In this document: piece after piece, positions 44,751 to 53,694 of the stretch
Layout: each line of letters starts with the position of its first letter
Numbering within the stretch: position 1 is the stretch's first letter
Assembly (NCBI RefSeq): GCF_000359745.1
Contig: NZ_AQHN01000089.1
Location: forward strand, 355,001-419,000
DNA length: 64,000 nt
Reading direction: 5' to 3'
Origin: Rhizobium freirei PRF 81
GTDB taxonomy: Bacteria; Pseudomonadota; Alphaproteobacteria; Rhizobiales; Rhizobiaceae
The notes under the pieces: model-generated
Database searches by the model: none
The model's input: only the letters and a program-made list of their open reading frames with translations
Told to the model about the DNA's origin: nothing
Translations under genes and position numbers: made by a program

Positions 44751-45386
44751 ATGTCGCTTCTCTCGTTTCTGGATTATGCCGGCGTCGCTCTCTTCGCCGC
44801 CACGGGCGCGCTTTCGGCCTCGCGCAAGCAGCTCGATTTGATCGGCTTTCTGTTTTTCGCAGCGGTCACCGGCATTGGCGGCGGCACGCTTCGGGATATT
44901 ATCCTAGGCCGCGTGCCGGTCTTCTGGGTGGTCAACCCGACCTACGTCATCATCTGCGCCATTGTCGGGGTACTGTTCTTCTTCACCGCGCATCTGTTCG
45001 AATCGCGCTATCGCCTGCTGATCTGGCTCGATGCGGTGGGGCTGTCAGCCTATTGCGTCATGGGGGCCGCCAAGGGCATGGCCGCGACAGGCTCGCCGAC
45101 CGTCGCCATCGTTACCGGCGCGCTGACGGCGACATTCGGCGGCATCCTGCGCGATCTTCTGGCGAATGAGCCTTCTGTGCTGTTACGCCCGGAAATCTAT
45201 GTGACGGCCGCCATCGTCGGCGCTGGCGTCTTCACCGCCGCCAATACGACGATGCTGCCGCTCTATATATCGGCAGGGCTCGGCGTGGCGGCCGCCTTCG
45301 CGGTACGTGGCGGCGCGCTCTGGTTCGGCTGGACCTTTCCGACCTATCACCATAAGCCGGGCCGGCATCCGGATGATGTGATGTGA
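44751..45386 (+). CDS. TRIC/UPF0126 (YicG-like) cation channel family membrane protein
   Basis: A 211-residue protein with seven predicted helices made of two similar halves. Each half carries the family glycine motif: FFAAVTGIGGGTLRDIILGR (about residues 34-53) and GALTATFGGILRDLLAN (about 120-136). Prokaryotic TRIC channels of this type form trimers with K+ or Na+ selectivity, and UPF0126 has also been linked to glycine uptake. ATG 44751 has GGAG six bases upstream; a GTG at 44739 is in frame. Confidence 0.9.
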   Translation: MSLLSFLDYAGVALFAATGALSASRKQLDLIGFLFFAAVTGIGGGTLRDIILGRVPVFWVVNPTYVIICAIVGVLFFFTAHLFESRYRLLIWLDAVGLSAYCVMGAAKGMAATGSPTVAIVTGALTATFGGILRDLLANEPSVLLRPEIYVTAAIVGAGVFTAANTTMLPLYISAGLGVAAAFAVRGGALWFGWTFPTYHHKPGRHPDDVM

Positions 45387-45444
45387 GATGGCGGCAGCAG
45401 GCAATAGCAGGCGGCTGGGAAACAATTCCGGTGCCTACCGCCTC

Positions 45445-45864
45445 TTATCGCTGCTTGCGCCGCAGGCGGATCACCACGTCGACATGGGCGATTTCCATGC
45501 CTTGAGGCGGCTCCGGCAGGTTGCCGATCGCCAGATTGCTGACCGGGATATCCAGCACCTCGTTGTGGCCTTCCACGAAAAAGTGATGGTGATCGGAGAC
45601 GTTGGTGTCGAAATAGGTCTTCGTGCTTTCGACGGCCAGCACGCGGATCAGGCCGGCTTCGGTGAACTGATGCAGCGTGTTGTAGATGGTTGCGAGCGAA
45701 ACCGGCACGCCGGCGGCGACGGCCTCTTCGTGAAGTTCTTCCACGGTCAGGTGGCGGTCGCCCTTGGCGAAGAGGAGGTCCCCCAGTGCGATCCGCTGTC
45801 GGGTCGGCCTCAGGCCGACATTGCGCAGCCTGGTTTCGATCGCGATTTCGGCATATTCCGCCAT
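45445..45864 (-). CDS. irr: Iron response regulator Irr (Fur family)
   Basis: A 139-residue Fur-type regulator. The winged helix has LRPTRQRIALGDLLF and VSLATIYNTLHQFTEAG; the histidine cluster SDHHHFFVEGH (H92-H94) matches the second haem site of Irr, while Fur's Cys motifs are missing. The N-terminal heme regulatory motif of Bradyrhizobium Irr (GCPWHD type) is absent, as in other Rhizobium Irr. Irr represses haem and iron-using genes when iron is low. Its place next to fabA is typical of rhizobia. Confidence 0.95.
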   Translation of the reverse strand: MAEYAEIAIETRLRNVGLRPTRQRIALGDLLFAKGDRHLTVEELHEEAVAAGVPVSLATIYNTLHQFTEAGLIRVLAVESTKTYFDTNVSDHHHFFVEGHNEVLDIPVSNLAIGNLPEPPQGMEIAHVDVVIRLRRKQR

Positions 45865-46160
45865 TCAGGGACTCCGGATTCCTGAGCTCTATAATTCTTT
45901 ACTAAGCCATATAACTTTTGCCTTGATTGCTTTCAATAGTTTCAATGGGGTCGGAAGGTGCTCAAAAGCCGCAAAAAACCGGCGTTTGACGCATTTGGCT
46001 CTGGTAGCGGCTCTGGCGTTCCTGTATGCGACCACCACATAATGGCTAGTGCCGTTGATCGAACAGATAAATGAGAGTCCAATGCTTGCGCTTCATTTTC
46101 TGTCCATCTTGCACTAAAGCTTCACATCCAGCGGCATTCATGCGGGGGAAACGGAATTTT

Positions 46161-46676
46161 ATGACGACGAGACAATCCAGCTTCAATTACGAGGAAATTC
46201 TGGCTTGCGGCCGCGGCGAATTGTTCGGCCCGGGCAACGCGCAGCTTCCCCTGCCGCCGATGCTGATGGTCCATCGCATTACTGAAATTTCCGAGACCGG
46301 CGGCGCCTTCGACAAGGGCTTTATCCGCGCTGAATACGATGTGCGCCCCGACGACTGGTACTTCCCCTGCCATTTTGCGGGCAACCCCATCATGCCGGGC
46401 TGCCTCGGCCTGGACGGCATGTGGCAGCTGACCGGCTTCTTCCTCGGCTGGCTCGGCGAGCCCGGCCGCGGCATGGCGCTTTCGACAGGCGAAGTGAAGT
46501 TCAAGGGCATGGTCCGTCCGGACACGAAGCTTCTCGAATACGGTATCGACTTCAAGCGCGTGATGCGTGGCCGCCTGGTCCTCGGCACTGCCGACGGCTG
46601 GTTGAAGGCCGACGGTGAAACCATCTATCAGGCGACGGACCTGCGTGTGGGCCTGTCGAAGGACAAGGTCGCCTGA
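46161..46676 (+). CDS. fabA: 3-hydroxydecanoyl-ACP dehydratase/isomerase
   Basis: A 171-residue bifunctional enzyme that dehydrates beta-hydroxyacyl-ACP and isomerises trans-2- to cis-3-decenoyl-ACP, the entry to unsaturated fatty acids. The hot-dog active site has H71 in WYFPCHFAGNPIMPGCLG and D85 in GLDGMWQ. ATG 46161 is chosen from family alignment and a nearby ACGGAA. It begins the fabA-fabB-fabI run; the 296-base gap to divergent irr holds both promoters. Confidence 0.97.
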   Translation: MTTRQSSFNYEEILACGRGELFGPGNAQLPLPPMLMVHRITEISETGGAFDKGFIRAEYDVRPDDWYFPCHFAGNPIMPGCLGLDGMWQLTGFFLGWLGEPGRGMALSTGEVKFKGMVRPDTKLLEYGIDFKRVMRGRLVLGTADGWLKADGETIYQATDLRVGLSKDKVA

Positions 46677-46729
46677 ACTGCGGCGCCGCCGCCTACAAAA
46701 AGACAGACGTTTTAGAAAAGGTCATCGAT

Positions 46730-47953
46730 ATGAGACGGGTAGTTGTAACGGGTCTGGGTATTGTCTCTTCGATTGGGAACGACGCTCAAGAAGTGACCGC
46801 CTCGCTGCGCGACGCCAAATCCGGCATTTCTTTCTCCCCCGATTTTGCCGAGCATGGCTTCAAATGCCAGGTCTGGGGCTCGCCGAAGATCGATACGACC
46901 GAGCTGGTGGACCGCCGCGCCATGCGCTTCCTGTCGCAGGGCGGCGCCTGGAACCATGTCGCCATGAAGCAGGCGATCGCCGATAGCGGCCTCGAAGAAG
47001 GTGATATCACCAACGAGCGTACCGGCATCATCATGGGCTCCGGCGGCCCGTCGACCCGCACGCTGATTGAGGCGGCCGACATTACCCGCAAGAACAACAG
47101 CCCGAAGCGCATCGGCCCCTTCGCCGTGCCGAAGTCGATGTCGTCGACGGCGTCGGCGACGCTTGCGACCTGGTTCAAGATCCACGGCGTCAACTACTCG
47201 ATCTCGTCCGCCTGCTCGACCTCGGCGCACTGCATCGGCAATGCCGCAGAGATGATCCAGTGGGGCAAGCAGGACGTCATGTTCGCCGGCGGCCATGAGG
47301 ATCTCGATTGGACCATGTCGAACCTCTTCGACGCCATGGGCGCCATGTCCTCGAACTTCAACGAGAATCATCCGGAAACCGCCTCGCGCGCCTATGACGC
47401 CAATCGTGACGGCTTCGTCATCGCCGGCGGCGCCGGCGTGCTGGTTCTGGAAGAGCTGGAGCATGCCAAGGCCCGCGGCGCCAAGATCTATGCCGAGATC
47501 GTCGGCTACGGCGCCACTTCGGACGGCTACGATATGGTCGCGCCGTCGGGCGAAGGCGCGGTGCGCTGCATGCGCCAGGCACTCGCCACCGTGAAGGGCG
47601 ATATCGACTACATCAACACCCACGGCACGTCGACGCCGGTGGGCGACAGCAAGGAAATCGGCGCGATCCGCGAAGTCTTTGGCGACAGGATCCCGCCGAT
47701 CCAGTCGACCAAGTCGCTGACGGGCCATTCTCTCGGTGCAGCAGGCGTGCAGGAATCGATCTACTCGATCCTGATGATGCAGGAGCGCTTCATCGGCGAA
47801 AGCGCCCATATCTCCGAACTCGATCCGGAGTTCGATGGCGTGCCGGTCGTGCGCAAGCGCATCGACAACGCCAAGTTCGATATCGCTCTGTCGAATTCCT
47901 TCGGCTTCGGCGGCACCAACGCTACGCTCGTATTCCAGCGCTACAACGGATAA
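46730..47953 (+). CDS. fabB: 3-oxoacyl-ACP synthase I
   Basis: A 407-residue condensing enzyme that extends acyl-ACP with malonyl-ACP and is needed after FabA for unsaturated chains. The catalytic triad is C162 (SISSACSTSAHCIGN), the His in NTHGTSTPVGDSKE and the His in SLTGHSLGAAG. The fabA stop is 53 bases upstream and fabI starts four bases after the fabB stop, so this is one transcript. Confidence 0.97.
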   Translation: MRRVVVTGLGIVSSIGNDAQEVTASLRDAKSGISFSPDFAEHGFKCQVWGSPKIDTTELVDRRAMRFLSQGGAWNHVAMKQAIADSGLEEGDITNERTGIIMGSGGPSTRTLIEAADITRKNNSPKRIGPFAVPKSMSSTASATLATWFKIHGVNYSISSACSTSAHCIGNAAEMIQWGKQDVMFAGGHEDLDWTMSNLFDAMGAMSSNFNENHPETASRAYDANRDGFVIAGGAGVLVLEELEHAKARGAKIYAEIVGYGATSDGYDMVAPSGEGAVRCMRQALATVKGDIDYINTHGTSTPVGDSKEIGAIREVFGDRIPPIQSTKSLTGHSLGAAGVQESIYSILMMQERFIGESAHISELDPEFDGVPVVRKRIDNAKFDIALSNSFGFGGTNATLVFQRYNG

Positions 47954-47957
47954 GTCA

Positions 47958-48764
47958 ATGACGGGAATCATGCAGGGTAAGCGCGGCCTCATCATGGGCG
48001 TCGCAAACAATCATTCGATTGCCTGGGGTATTTCGAAGGCGCTGGCAGCCGAAGGCGCGGAGCTGGCTTTCACGTTTCAGGGCGAAGCGCTCGGCAAGCG
48101 CGTCAAGCCGCTCGCAGCCGAAGTCGGCTCGGATTTCCTTCTGCCCTGCGACGTCGAGGATCTGGCTTCCGTCGATGCCGTCTTCGACGCGATCAGGGAG
48201 CGCTGGGGCAAGCTGGACTTCATCGTCCATGCCATCGGCTTTTCCGACAAGAACGAGCTGAAGGGGCTCTATGCCAACACCTCGCGGGAGAATTTCACCC
48301 GCACCATGGTGATTTCCTGCTTCTCCTTCACCGAGATCGCCAAGCGCGCCGCCGATCTGATGACGGAAGGCGGCAGCATGCTGACGCTGACCTATAATGG
48401 TTCGACGCGCGTGATCCCGAACTACAACGTCATGGGCGTCGCCAAGGCGGCACTCGAGGCGTCCGTTCGCTATCTCGCCGCCGACTACGGCCCGCGCGGC
48501 ATTCGTGTCAACGCCGTGTCCGCCGGCCCGATCCGCACGCTGGCCGGCGCCGGCATTTCCGATGCCCGCGCCATCCTGTCGTGGAACCAGCGCAATGCAC
48601 CGCTGCGCAAGACCGTGACCATCGATCAGGTCGGCTCCTCTTCGCTCTACCTGCTGTCGGATCTGGCGGCTGGCGTGACGGGCGAAATCCACTTCGTCGA
48701 TGCCGGCTACAACATCACCTCGATGCCGACGCTCGAAACGCTGTCGAGCGCGGATACCGAGTAA
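47958..48764 (+). CDS. fabI: Enoyl-ACP reductase (NADH)
   Basis: A 268-residue short-chain-type reductase for the last step of each elongation cycle. The NADH site begins GLIMGVANNHSIAWGISKAL; the catalytic pair is Y156 and K163 (YNVMGVAK), and the FabI Tyr in LTYNGS precedes it at 146. It is the target of triclosan-like inhibitors in other bacteria. The ATG at 47958 follows the fabB stop by four bases; a longer frame overlaps fabB. Confidence 0.96.
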   Translation: MTGIMQGKRGLIMGVANNHSIAWGISKALAAEGAELAFTFQGEALGKRVKPLAAEVGSDFLLPCDVEDLASVDAVFDAIRERWGKLDFIVHAIGFSDKNELKGLYANTSRENFTRTMVISCFSFTEIAKRAADLMTEGGSMLTLTYNGSTRVIPNYNVMGVAKAALEASVRYLAADYGPRGIRVNAVSAGPIRTLAGAGISDARAILSWNQRNAPLRKTVTIDQVGSSSLYLLSDLAAGVTGEIHFVDAGYNITSMPTLETLSSADTE

Positions 48765-48782
48765 ACGTTGCTAATATGATTT

Positions 48783-48809
48783 GTCCTCTCGGCCTTTGGC
48801 CGGGAGGAC
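48783..48809. terminator. Hairpin after fabI
   Basis: Stem GTCCTCTCGGCC / GGCCGGGAGGAC with a TTT loop and one G-T wobble. Only a short AAATTT follows, so it may be a weak terminator or a processing/stability hairpin before the acetyltransferase gene. Confidence 0.55.
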
Positions 48810-48842
48810 CAAATTTCCGGATATCCTTTCAGAGGATTCCCG

Positions 48843-49421
48843 ATGACGTCCAACGACGCAGAACCTTTAACATCGACCGAACGTCTCATCCTCCGCCGCT
48901 TTGTGCCGGAGGATTTCGAAGCCTATAGCGCTTACCGTTCTTTGCCGGAGATCTATCGTTATCTCTACAGCGACCCGCCGTCGGAAGAGGAAATGCGAGA
49001 GCGTTTCGACGCCAGCTTCAATACGCGCTTGTCGGAAAACGGCGACGTTGTCCGCTGCGCCGTTATTCGCCGCGAGGATGATACCCTTCTGGGCCAGGTC
49101 AGTCTGAAGCTTGCCAGCAAGGCTGCTTTGCAAGCCGAGCTTGGCTATATTTTCAATCCGGCCTATGCCGGCAAGGGCTACGCGACCGAGGCGGCTGAGG
49201 CCTTCATCACTCTCGGCTTCGAAAGGTTCGGCTTTCACCGGGTTTTTGCGCGGTTGGATGCGAAGAACGCCGGCTCCGTCGGTGTCGTGGAACGGCTTGG
49301 CCTGCGCCGCGAGGCGCACCTTATCGAAAACGATCGCTTCAACGGCGTCTGGGGCGATGAATATGTCTATGCCGTGCTGAGTCGAGAATGGGCCGCAAGG
49401 GCGCGGAGCCGGGCCGGCTGA
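48843..49421 (+). CDS. GNAT acetyltransferase (RimJ/RimL-like)
   Basis: A 192-residue acetyltransferase. TERLILRRFVPEDFEAYSAYR opens the RimJ/RimL-type fold; the acetyl-CoA loop is LGYIFNPAYAGKGYATEAAEAFI, and HRVFARLDAKNAGSVGVVERLG follows. Substrate is unknown: either a ribosomal protein N-terminus or a small amine is possible. It is followed by a strong terminator shared with the convergent methyltransferase. Confidence 0.88.
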   Translation: MTSNDAEPLTSTERLILRRFVPEDFEAYSAYRSLPEIYRYLYSDPPSEEEMRERFDASFNTRLSENGDVVRCAVIRREDDTLLGQVSLKLASKAALQAELGYIFNPAYAGKGYATEAAEAFITLGFERFGFHRVFARLDAKNAGSVGVVERLGLRREAHLIENDRFNGVWGDEYVYAVLSREWAARARSRAG

Positions 49422-49429
49422 GTTTCGCG

Positions 49430-49462
49430 CATAAAAAAGGCGGCCGGCCGGCCGCCTTTATC
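49430..49462. terminator. Bidirectional intrinsic terminator
   Basis: Perfect stem AAAGGCGGCC (49436-49445) / GGCCGCCTTT (49450-49459), loop GGCC, with A- and T-rich flanks. It lies between the convergent acetyltransferase and RsmC-like genes. Confidence 0.88.
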
Positions 49463-49464
49463 GA

Positions 49465-50481
49465 TTACTTCTTTGCCCAGAGCACCTTGAAGCGGGCATT
49501 GCGGCAAGTTTCGCCATGCTCCCTGAAGTTTTCCGAAAGCACCGGCTCGTAGGGCAGGCCGCGATTGGCGACCAGCATCAGGCGACCACCGCTGCGCAGC
49601 GCCGAGGCAGCGGTTTTGATCATCGACTGGCCGAGCGAGGGCTCGGCGGCATGGCCCTCGTGAAAGGGCGGGTTCATGATGATCAGGTCATACTTGTCCT
49701 TGACCGGCTCGCTCGCCAGATCGTGCCAGAAGAAGCGCTGGGCGACCTTCGGGCAATTTGCCAGCAGATTGGCGCGGGCCGCCTCCAGAGCGCCGTAATG
49801 GGCCTCGTAGAGGTCGATACGCTCGATCCTGGGCGACTTTGTCGCAAGTTCGACGGAGAGATAGCCCCAGCCGGCACCGAAATCGGCGGCATCGCCGGCA
49901 AAGTCGGTCGGCAGGCGCGAAGCCAGTAGCTCCGAGCCGTCGTCGATCCGGTCGTGCGAGAACATGCCGGGCGCCGTGGTAAAGCGACCCTCGACGCGTG
50001 TTGCCGGCTTCGTCAGCTGCGTGGTCAGAGCCTTTATGTCGGCGGGGCGTGCAAACCACAAGGCGACGCCGTGATACTTCGGCATATGCTCGATTGAGAG
50101 GCCGAAGCCTTCGAGGCGCTTGCGCAGCGGCTGAATACCATCTTCCTTGCCGCCGGCGATGACGATGAGGCCGCCTTCCTTCACCCGCGAAAGCGCTTCC
50201 GCAATATAGCCCTCGTTTTCGCCCTTGTGCTTGCCGCACAGCACCAGCGCGCCGTCATAGCCTTCGCCTTCGATCTCCGGCGTCACATTGATCCGCTGCG
50301 CCTGCAGCTGACGATAGAAGGGACGGAAGCCCTGGACGGCGGAAAGCTCGGCGGCAAAGTCGCCCGGCAGCGCGAAACCGGCCTCGGCGCCGAGAAACAG
50401 GAGCCGCTGGCCCTCGCCGGGCGCGTCGACAGTGCCGGAGGCAAAGGGATGAAACAGGGTCTTCAGGGCGTCGCGGCTCAT
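49465..50481 (-). CDS. RsmC/RlmG-like rRNA guanine methyltransferase
   Basis: A 338-residue protein with two methyltransferase-like halves, as in RsmC. The N-terminal half is degenerate. The C-terminal half holds the SAM loop DAADFGAGWGYLSV (about 198-210) and the amino-methylase motif IIMNPPFHEG (N270-F273), used to methylate guanine N2 in 16S (G1207) or 23S rRNA. RsmC and RlmG are hard to tell apart by eye, so no symbol is given. Confidence 0.88.
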   Translation of the reverse strand: MSRDALKTLFHPFASGTVDAPGEGQRLLFLGAEAGFALPGDFAAELSAVQGFRPFYRQLQAQRINVTPEIEGEGYDGALVLCGKHKGENEGYIAEALSRVKEGGLIVIAGGKEDGIQPLRKRLEGFGLSIEHMPKYHGVALWFARPADIKALTTQLTKPATRVEGRFTTAPGMFSHDRIDDGSELLASRLPTDFAGDAADFGAGWGYLSVELATKSPRIERIDLYEAHYGALEAARANLLANCPKVAQRFFWHDLASEPVKDKYDLIIMNPPFHEGHAAEPSLGQSMIKTAASALRSGGRLMLVANRGLPYEPVLSENFREHGETCRNARFKVLWAKK

Positions 50482-50550
50482 GGGTGTGGTCTCGTCGTGA
50501 AAGTGGATTTGGATCGTCGGATATCCGTGGCCTTATCGTATCTCGTGCTT

Positions 50551-50695
50551 GCCCCTCACCCTAGCCCTCTCCCCGTTGGAACGGGGAGAGGGGACGACGG
50601 AGCAGGAAGACATGCCCCTTGGTGAGGAGGTAGTTATCGAGCACGATCGCGATCCCCTCTCCCCGCATGTGCGGGGAGAGGGCTAGGGTGAGGGG
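50551..50695. repeat. Cloverleaf-like inverted repeat (CCCTCACCCTAGCCCTCTCCCCG type)
   Basis: Outer arms of 24 identical bases, CCCCTCACCCTAG... at 50552-50575 and its complement at 50672-50695. Inside, each arm also pairs locally: CCCTCTCCCCG/CGGGGAGAGGG at 50565-50592, and CCCTCTCCCCGCA/TGCGGGGAGAGGG at 50655-50682. It lies in the 309-base gap between pnp and the RsmC-like gene, after the pnp terminator. This type of repeat is scattered in many proteobacterial genomes. Confidence 0.85.
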
Positions 50696-50737
50696 TCGGG
50701 CACGCAGTTTCAGCAAGGGCGGCCGTCGGCATCAATA

Positions 50738-50768
50738 TAAAAAGGGCGCGGAAAATATCCCGCGCCCC
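50738..50768 (-). terminator. Intrinsic terminator of pnp
   Basis: On the minus strand, stem GGGCGCGG / CCGCGCCC with an eight-base AT-rich loop is followed by TTTTTATATT. It begins 23 bases after the pnp stop. Confidence 0.85.
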
Positions 50769-50790
50769 GGAACGTGGATGAAGGCGCAGC

Positions 50791-52929
50791 TTATTCGGCC
50801 GCGTCGTCCTTCTTCTTGTCGGCGGCGATTTCCTGGCCGGTGGCCTGGTCGACGACCTTCATGGACAGGCGAACCTTACCGCGTTCGTCGAAGCCGAGCA
50901 GCTTGACCCAGACCTTGTCGCCTTCCTTGACGACGTCCTGCGTCTTCGCAACGCGCTCGGAAGCAAGCTGCGAGATGTGGACGAGGCCGTCACGGGCGCC
51001 GAAGAAGTTGACGAAGGCGCCGAAGTCGGCGGTCTTGACAACCGTACCTTCGTAGATCTGGCCGACTTCCGGCTCGGCGACGATCGAGTGGATCCACTTG
51101 CGGGCCGCTTCGATTTCCTTGCCGGAGGAGGAGGCGATCTTGACGGTGCCGTCGTCTTCGATGTTGATCTTGGCGCCGGTCTTTTCGACGATTTCGCGGA
51201 TGACCTTGCCGCCGGAGCCGATGACTTCACGGATCTTGTCGACCGGGATGTTCATGACTTCGATGCGCGGCGCGAATTCGCCGAGCTGGCCACGGCTCTC
51301 GGTAATTGCCTTGGACATTTCGCCGAGGATGTGGGTGCGGCCGCCCTGTGCCTGGCCGAGAGCGACCTTCATGATCTCTTCGGTGATGCCGGCGATCTTG
51401 ATGTCCATCTGCAGCGAGGTGATGCCGTCGGCAGTGCCGGCGACCTTGAAGTCCATGTCGCCGAGGTGGTCTTCGTCACCGAGGATGTCGGAGAGAACGG
51501 CGAAGCGGTCGCCTTCCAGGATCAGACCCATGGCGATGCCGGCAACCGGCTTGGCCAGCGGAACGCCGGCGTCCATCAGAGCGAGCGAGGTGCCGCAAAC
51601 CGTTGCCATCGAGGACGAGCCGTTGGACTCGGTGATCTCGGAGACGACGCGCAGCGTATAAGGGAACTGTTCAGCCGTCGGCAGCATCGGGCGGATAGCG
51701 CGCCATGCGAGCTTGCCATGGCCGATTTCGCGGCGGCCCGGAGAACCCATGCGACCGGTTTCGCCGACCGAGTAGGGCGGGAAGTTGTAGTGCAGCATGA
51801 AGTTTTCTTTGTACATGCCGGTCAGGCTGTCGACATACTGCTCGTCTTCGCCGGTGCCGAGCGTGGCGACGACGATTGCCTGCGTTTCACCGCGGGTGAA
51901 GAGAGCCGAGCCGTGCGTGCGCGGCAAAAGGCCGACTTCCGAAACGATCGGGCGAACGGTCGACAGGTCGCGGCCGTCGATACGGCTTGAGGTGTCGAGG
52001 ATGTTCCAGCGGACGATCTTGGCCTGCAGGTGCTTGAAGATGGCGCCGACTTCTTCGGCCGTATACTTGGCTTCGCCTTCGGCCGGCAGGAAGTGTGCCT
52101 TCACCTTCGCCTTGACGGCGTCGACGGCGGCGTAACGGTCAGCCTTCTGGGTGATCTTGTAGGCGTCGCGCAGTTCGGCTTCGGCAAGACCAAGCATTTC
52201 CTTTTCAAGCTCGGAATAATCTTCCGGCTGGAAGTCGCGCGGCTCCTTGGCGGCCACTTCGGCGAGCTTGATGATCGCGTCGATGACCGGCTGGAAGCCG
52301 CGATGGCCGAACATGACGGCGCCGAGCATGACGTCCTCGGGCAATTCCTTGGCTTCCGACTCAACCATCAGAACGGCGTCCTGCGTGCCGGCAACGACGA
52401 GGTCGAGGCTCGATTCATCCATCTCGTCGAGATGCGGGTTGAGCACGTATTCACCATTGATGTAGCCGACGCGAGCGCCGCCGACCGGGCCCATGAACGG
52501 AACGCCGGAGAGCGTGAGCGCTGCGGAAGTGGCAACCATCGACAGGATGTCGGGATTGTTTTCGAGGTCATGCTGGATGACGGTGACGACGACCTGCGTG
52601 TCGTTCTTGTAGCCTTCCGGGAAGAGCGGGCGGATCGGGCGGTCGATCAGGCGGGAAACGAGAGTTTCGTTTTCGCTCGGACGTCCTTCGCGCTTGAAGT
52701 AGCCGCCGGGGATCTTGCCGGCTGCATAGGTCTTTTCCTGGTAGTTGACGGTAAGCGGGAAGAAATCCTGGCCGGGCTTCGGAGCCTTGGCCGAAACGAC
52801 GGTCGCAAGCACCACGGTCTCGCCATAGGTGGCAATGACGGCGCCGTCGGCCTGACGGGCGATCTTGCCGGTTTCGAGCTTCAGCGGGCGGCCTGCCCAC
52901 TCGATTTCGACGGTATGGATATCGAACAT
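50791..52929 (-). CDS. pnp: Polyribonucleotide nucleotidyltransferase (PNPase)
   Basis: A 712-residue phosphorolytic 3'-5' exonuclease of RNA decay. It has two RNase PH-like domains (the second with EITESNGSSSMATVCGTSLALMDAG), an alpha-helical linker, a KH domain (IPVDKIREVIGSGGKVIREI) near 560-600 and a C-terminal S1 domain (GTVVKTADFGAFVNFFGARDG). Start 52929 (MFDIHTVEIEW) follows AAGGA and is the family start; the longer open frame to 53097 is not used. Gene order rpsO-pnp is conserved. Confidence 0.97.
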   Translation of the reverse strand: MFDIHTVEIEWAGRPLKLETGKIARQADGAVIATYGETVVLATVVSAKAPKPGQDFFPLTVNYQEKTYAAGKIPGGYFKREGRPSENETLVSRLIDRPIRPLFPEGYKNDTQVVVTVIQHDLENNPDILSMVATSAALTLSGVPFMGPVGGARVGYINGEYVLNPHLDEMDESSLDLVVAGTQDAVLMVESEAKELPEDVMLGAVMFGHRGFQPVIDAIIKLAEVAAKEPRDFQPEDYSELEKEMLGLAEAELRDAYKITQKADRYAAVDAVKAKVKAHFLPAEGEAKYTAEEVGAIFKHLQAKIVRWNILDTSSRIDGRDLSTVRPIVSEVGLLPRTHGSALFTRGETQAIVVATLGTGEDEQYVDSLTGMYKENFMLHYNFPPYSVGETGRMGSPGRREIGHGKLAWRAIRPMLPTAEQFPYTLRVVSEITESNGSSSMATVCGTSLALMDAGVPLAKPVAGIAMGLILEGDRFAVLSDILGDEDHLGDMDFKVAGTADGITSLQMDIKIAGITEEIMKVALGQAQGGRTHILGEMSKAITESRGQLGEFAPRIEVMNIPVDKIREVIGSGGKVIREIVEKTGAKINIEDDGTVKIASSSGKEIEAARKWIHSIVAEPEVGQIYEGTVVKTADFGAFVNFFGARDGLVHISQLASERVAKTQDVVKEGDKVWVKLLGFDERGKVRLSMKVVDQATGQEIAADKKKDDAAE

Positions 52930-53254
52930 ATCTTGTCCTTGCACTGTGCGGGAAAAGGCGCCGTGGCCGACGATTTCGGCAAGGCGCATCTTCAACCGCA
53001 CGAAATGTGACGCATCACGGGCAAGACAACGAGAGGCTTTCGAAGATGGGCCGAAGCGCAAAGCTTCGGCTGAAAGCATCCGGCAATCCTGCCCCATGAC
53101 AGGTCAACGGTTGTTGTTGGCAGCACCGGCCCATCCGGCCTGCCTTCGGTTTCGCTTCGCACCGGCATAAGGCGCGAGGGAAACTGGTCTCAAGGGTTCA
53201 TACCCTTCATAAGCATCCGGCGGGCGTCCAGGTGAACGCCCGCCGGAAATTCTA
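52930..53254. other. rpsO-pnp intergenic region
   Basis: About 325 bases without a gene. It contains the hairpin listed at 53217-53246 and the pnp leader. In E. coli the pnp leader is an RNase III-cleaved stem used for self-control; I did not find a comparably long perfect stem here. Confidence 0.45.
53217..53246. terminator. Hairpin after rpsO (terminator-like or processing site)
   Basis: Perfect 11-base stem CCGGCGGGCGT / ACGCCCGCCGG with an eight-base loop, beginning nine bases after the rpsO stop. On the minus strand no T run follows, so readthrough into pnp is likely and the hairpin may instead stabilise the rpsO message. Confidence 0.6.
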
Positions 53255-53524
53255 TTAGCGGCGGATACCGAGGCTGGTGATCAGCTTGGTATAACGGCCT
53301 TCGTCCTTCTTCTTGAGGTAGTCAAGAAGCGAGCGCCGGCTGGAAACCATCGTCAGAAGGCCACGACGGGAGTGGTTGTCCTTCTTGTGGTCCTTGAAGT
53401 GGTCCGTGAGGTTGTTGATGCGCTCGGTCAGGATCGCAACCTGGACTTCCGGAGAACCGGTGTCGCCTTCTGCGGTCGCATATTCCTTGATCAGCGCAGC
53501 CTTGCGCTCAGCAGTGATCGACAT
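53255..53524 (-). CDS. rpsO: 30S ribosomal protein S15
   Basis: An 89-residue protein with the S15 pattern: GDTGSPEVQVAILTERINNL, HKKDNHSRRGLLTMVSSRRSLLDYL and the end YTKLITSLGIRR. It binds 16S rRNA in the platform. Start 53524 has AGGACC a few bases upstream. The gene lies between truB and pnp as in most proteobacteria. Confidence 0.97.
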   Translation of the reverse strand: MSITAERKAALIKEYATAEGDTGSPEVQVAILTERINNLTDHFKDHKKDNHSRRGLLTMVSSRRSLLDYLKKKDEGRYTKLITSLGIRR

Positions 53525-53694
53525 CGGATGGTCCTTTCTATGAGAGGAAATTAAAGTCGCCAAACGCCGGGATGTCGTCCAGCATTGGCCGCGAATGCAA
53601 TCAGGCATGCCTGATGCTGGCGCTGCCTATAGACCATTTGCGGTGCAAAGGGAAGAGCTGCGATTCCTCCCCCCTTTTTCAGGGGCGGTGACGC

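Noticed and set aside
46712..48010. 432-codon open frame on the minus strand
   Set aside because: Antisense to fabB, which has the full catalytic triad.
50549..50706. Repeats considered as a CRISPR array
   Set aside because: Only one pair of inverted, not direct, repeats with no regular spacers.
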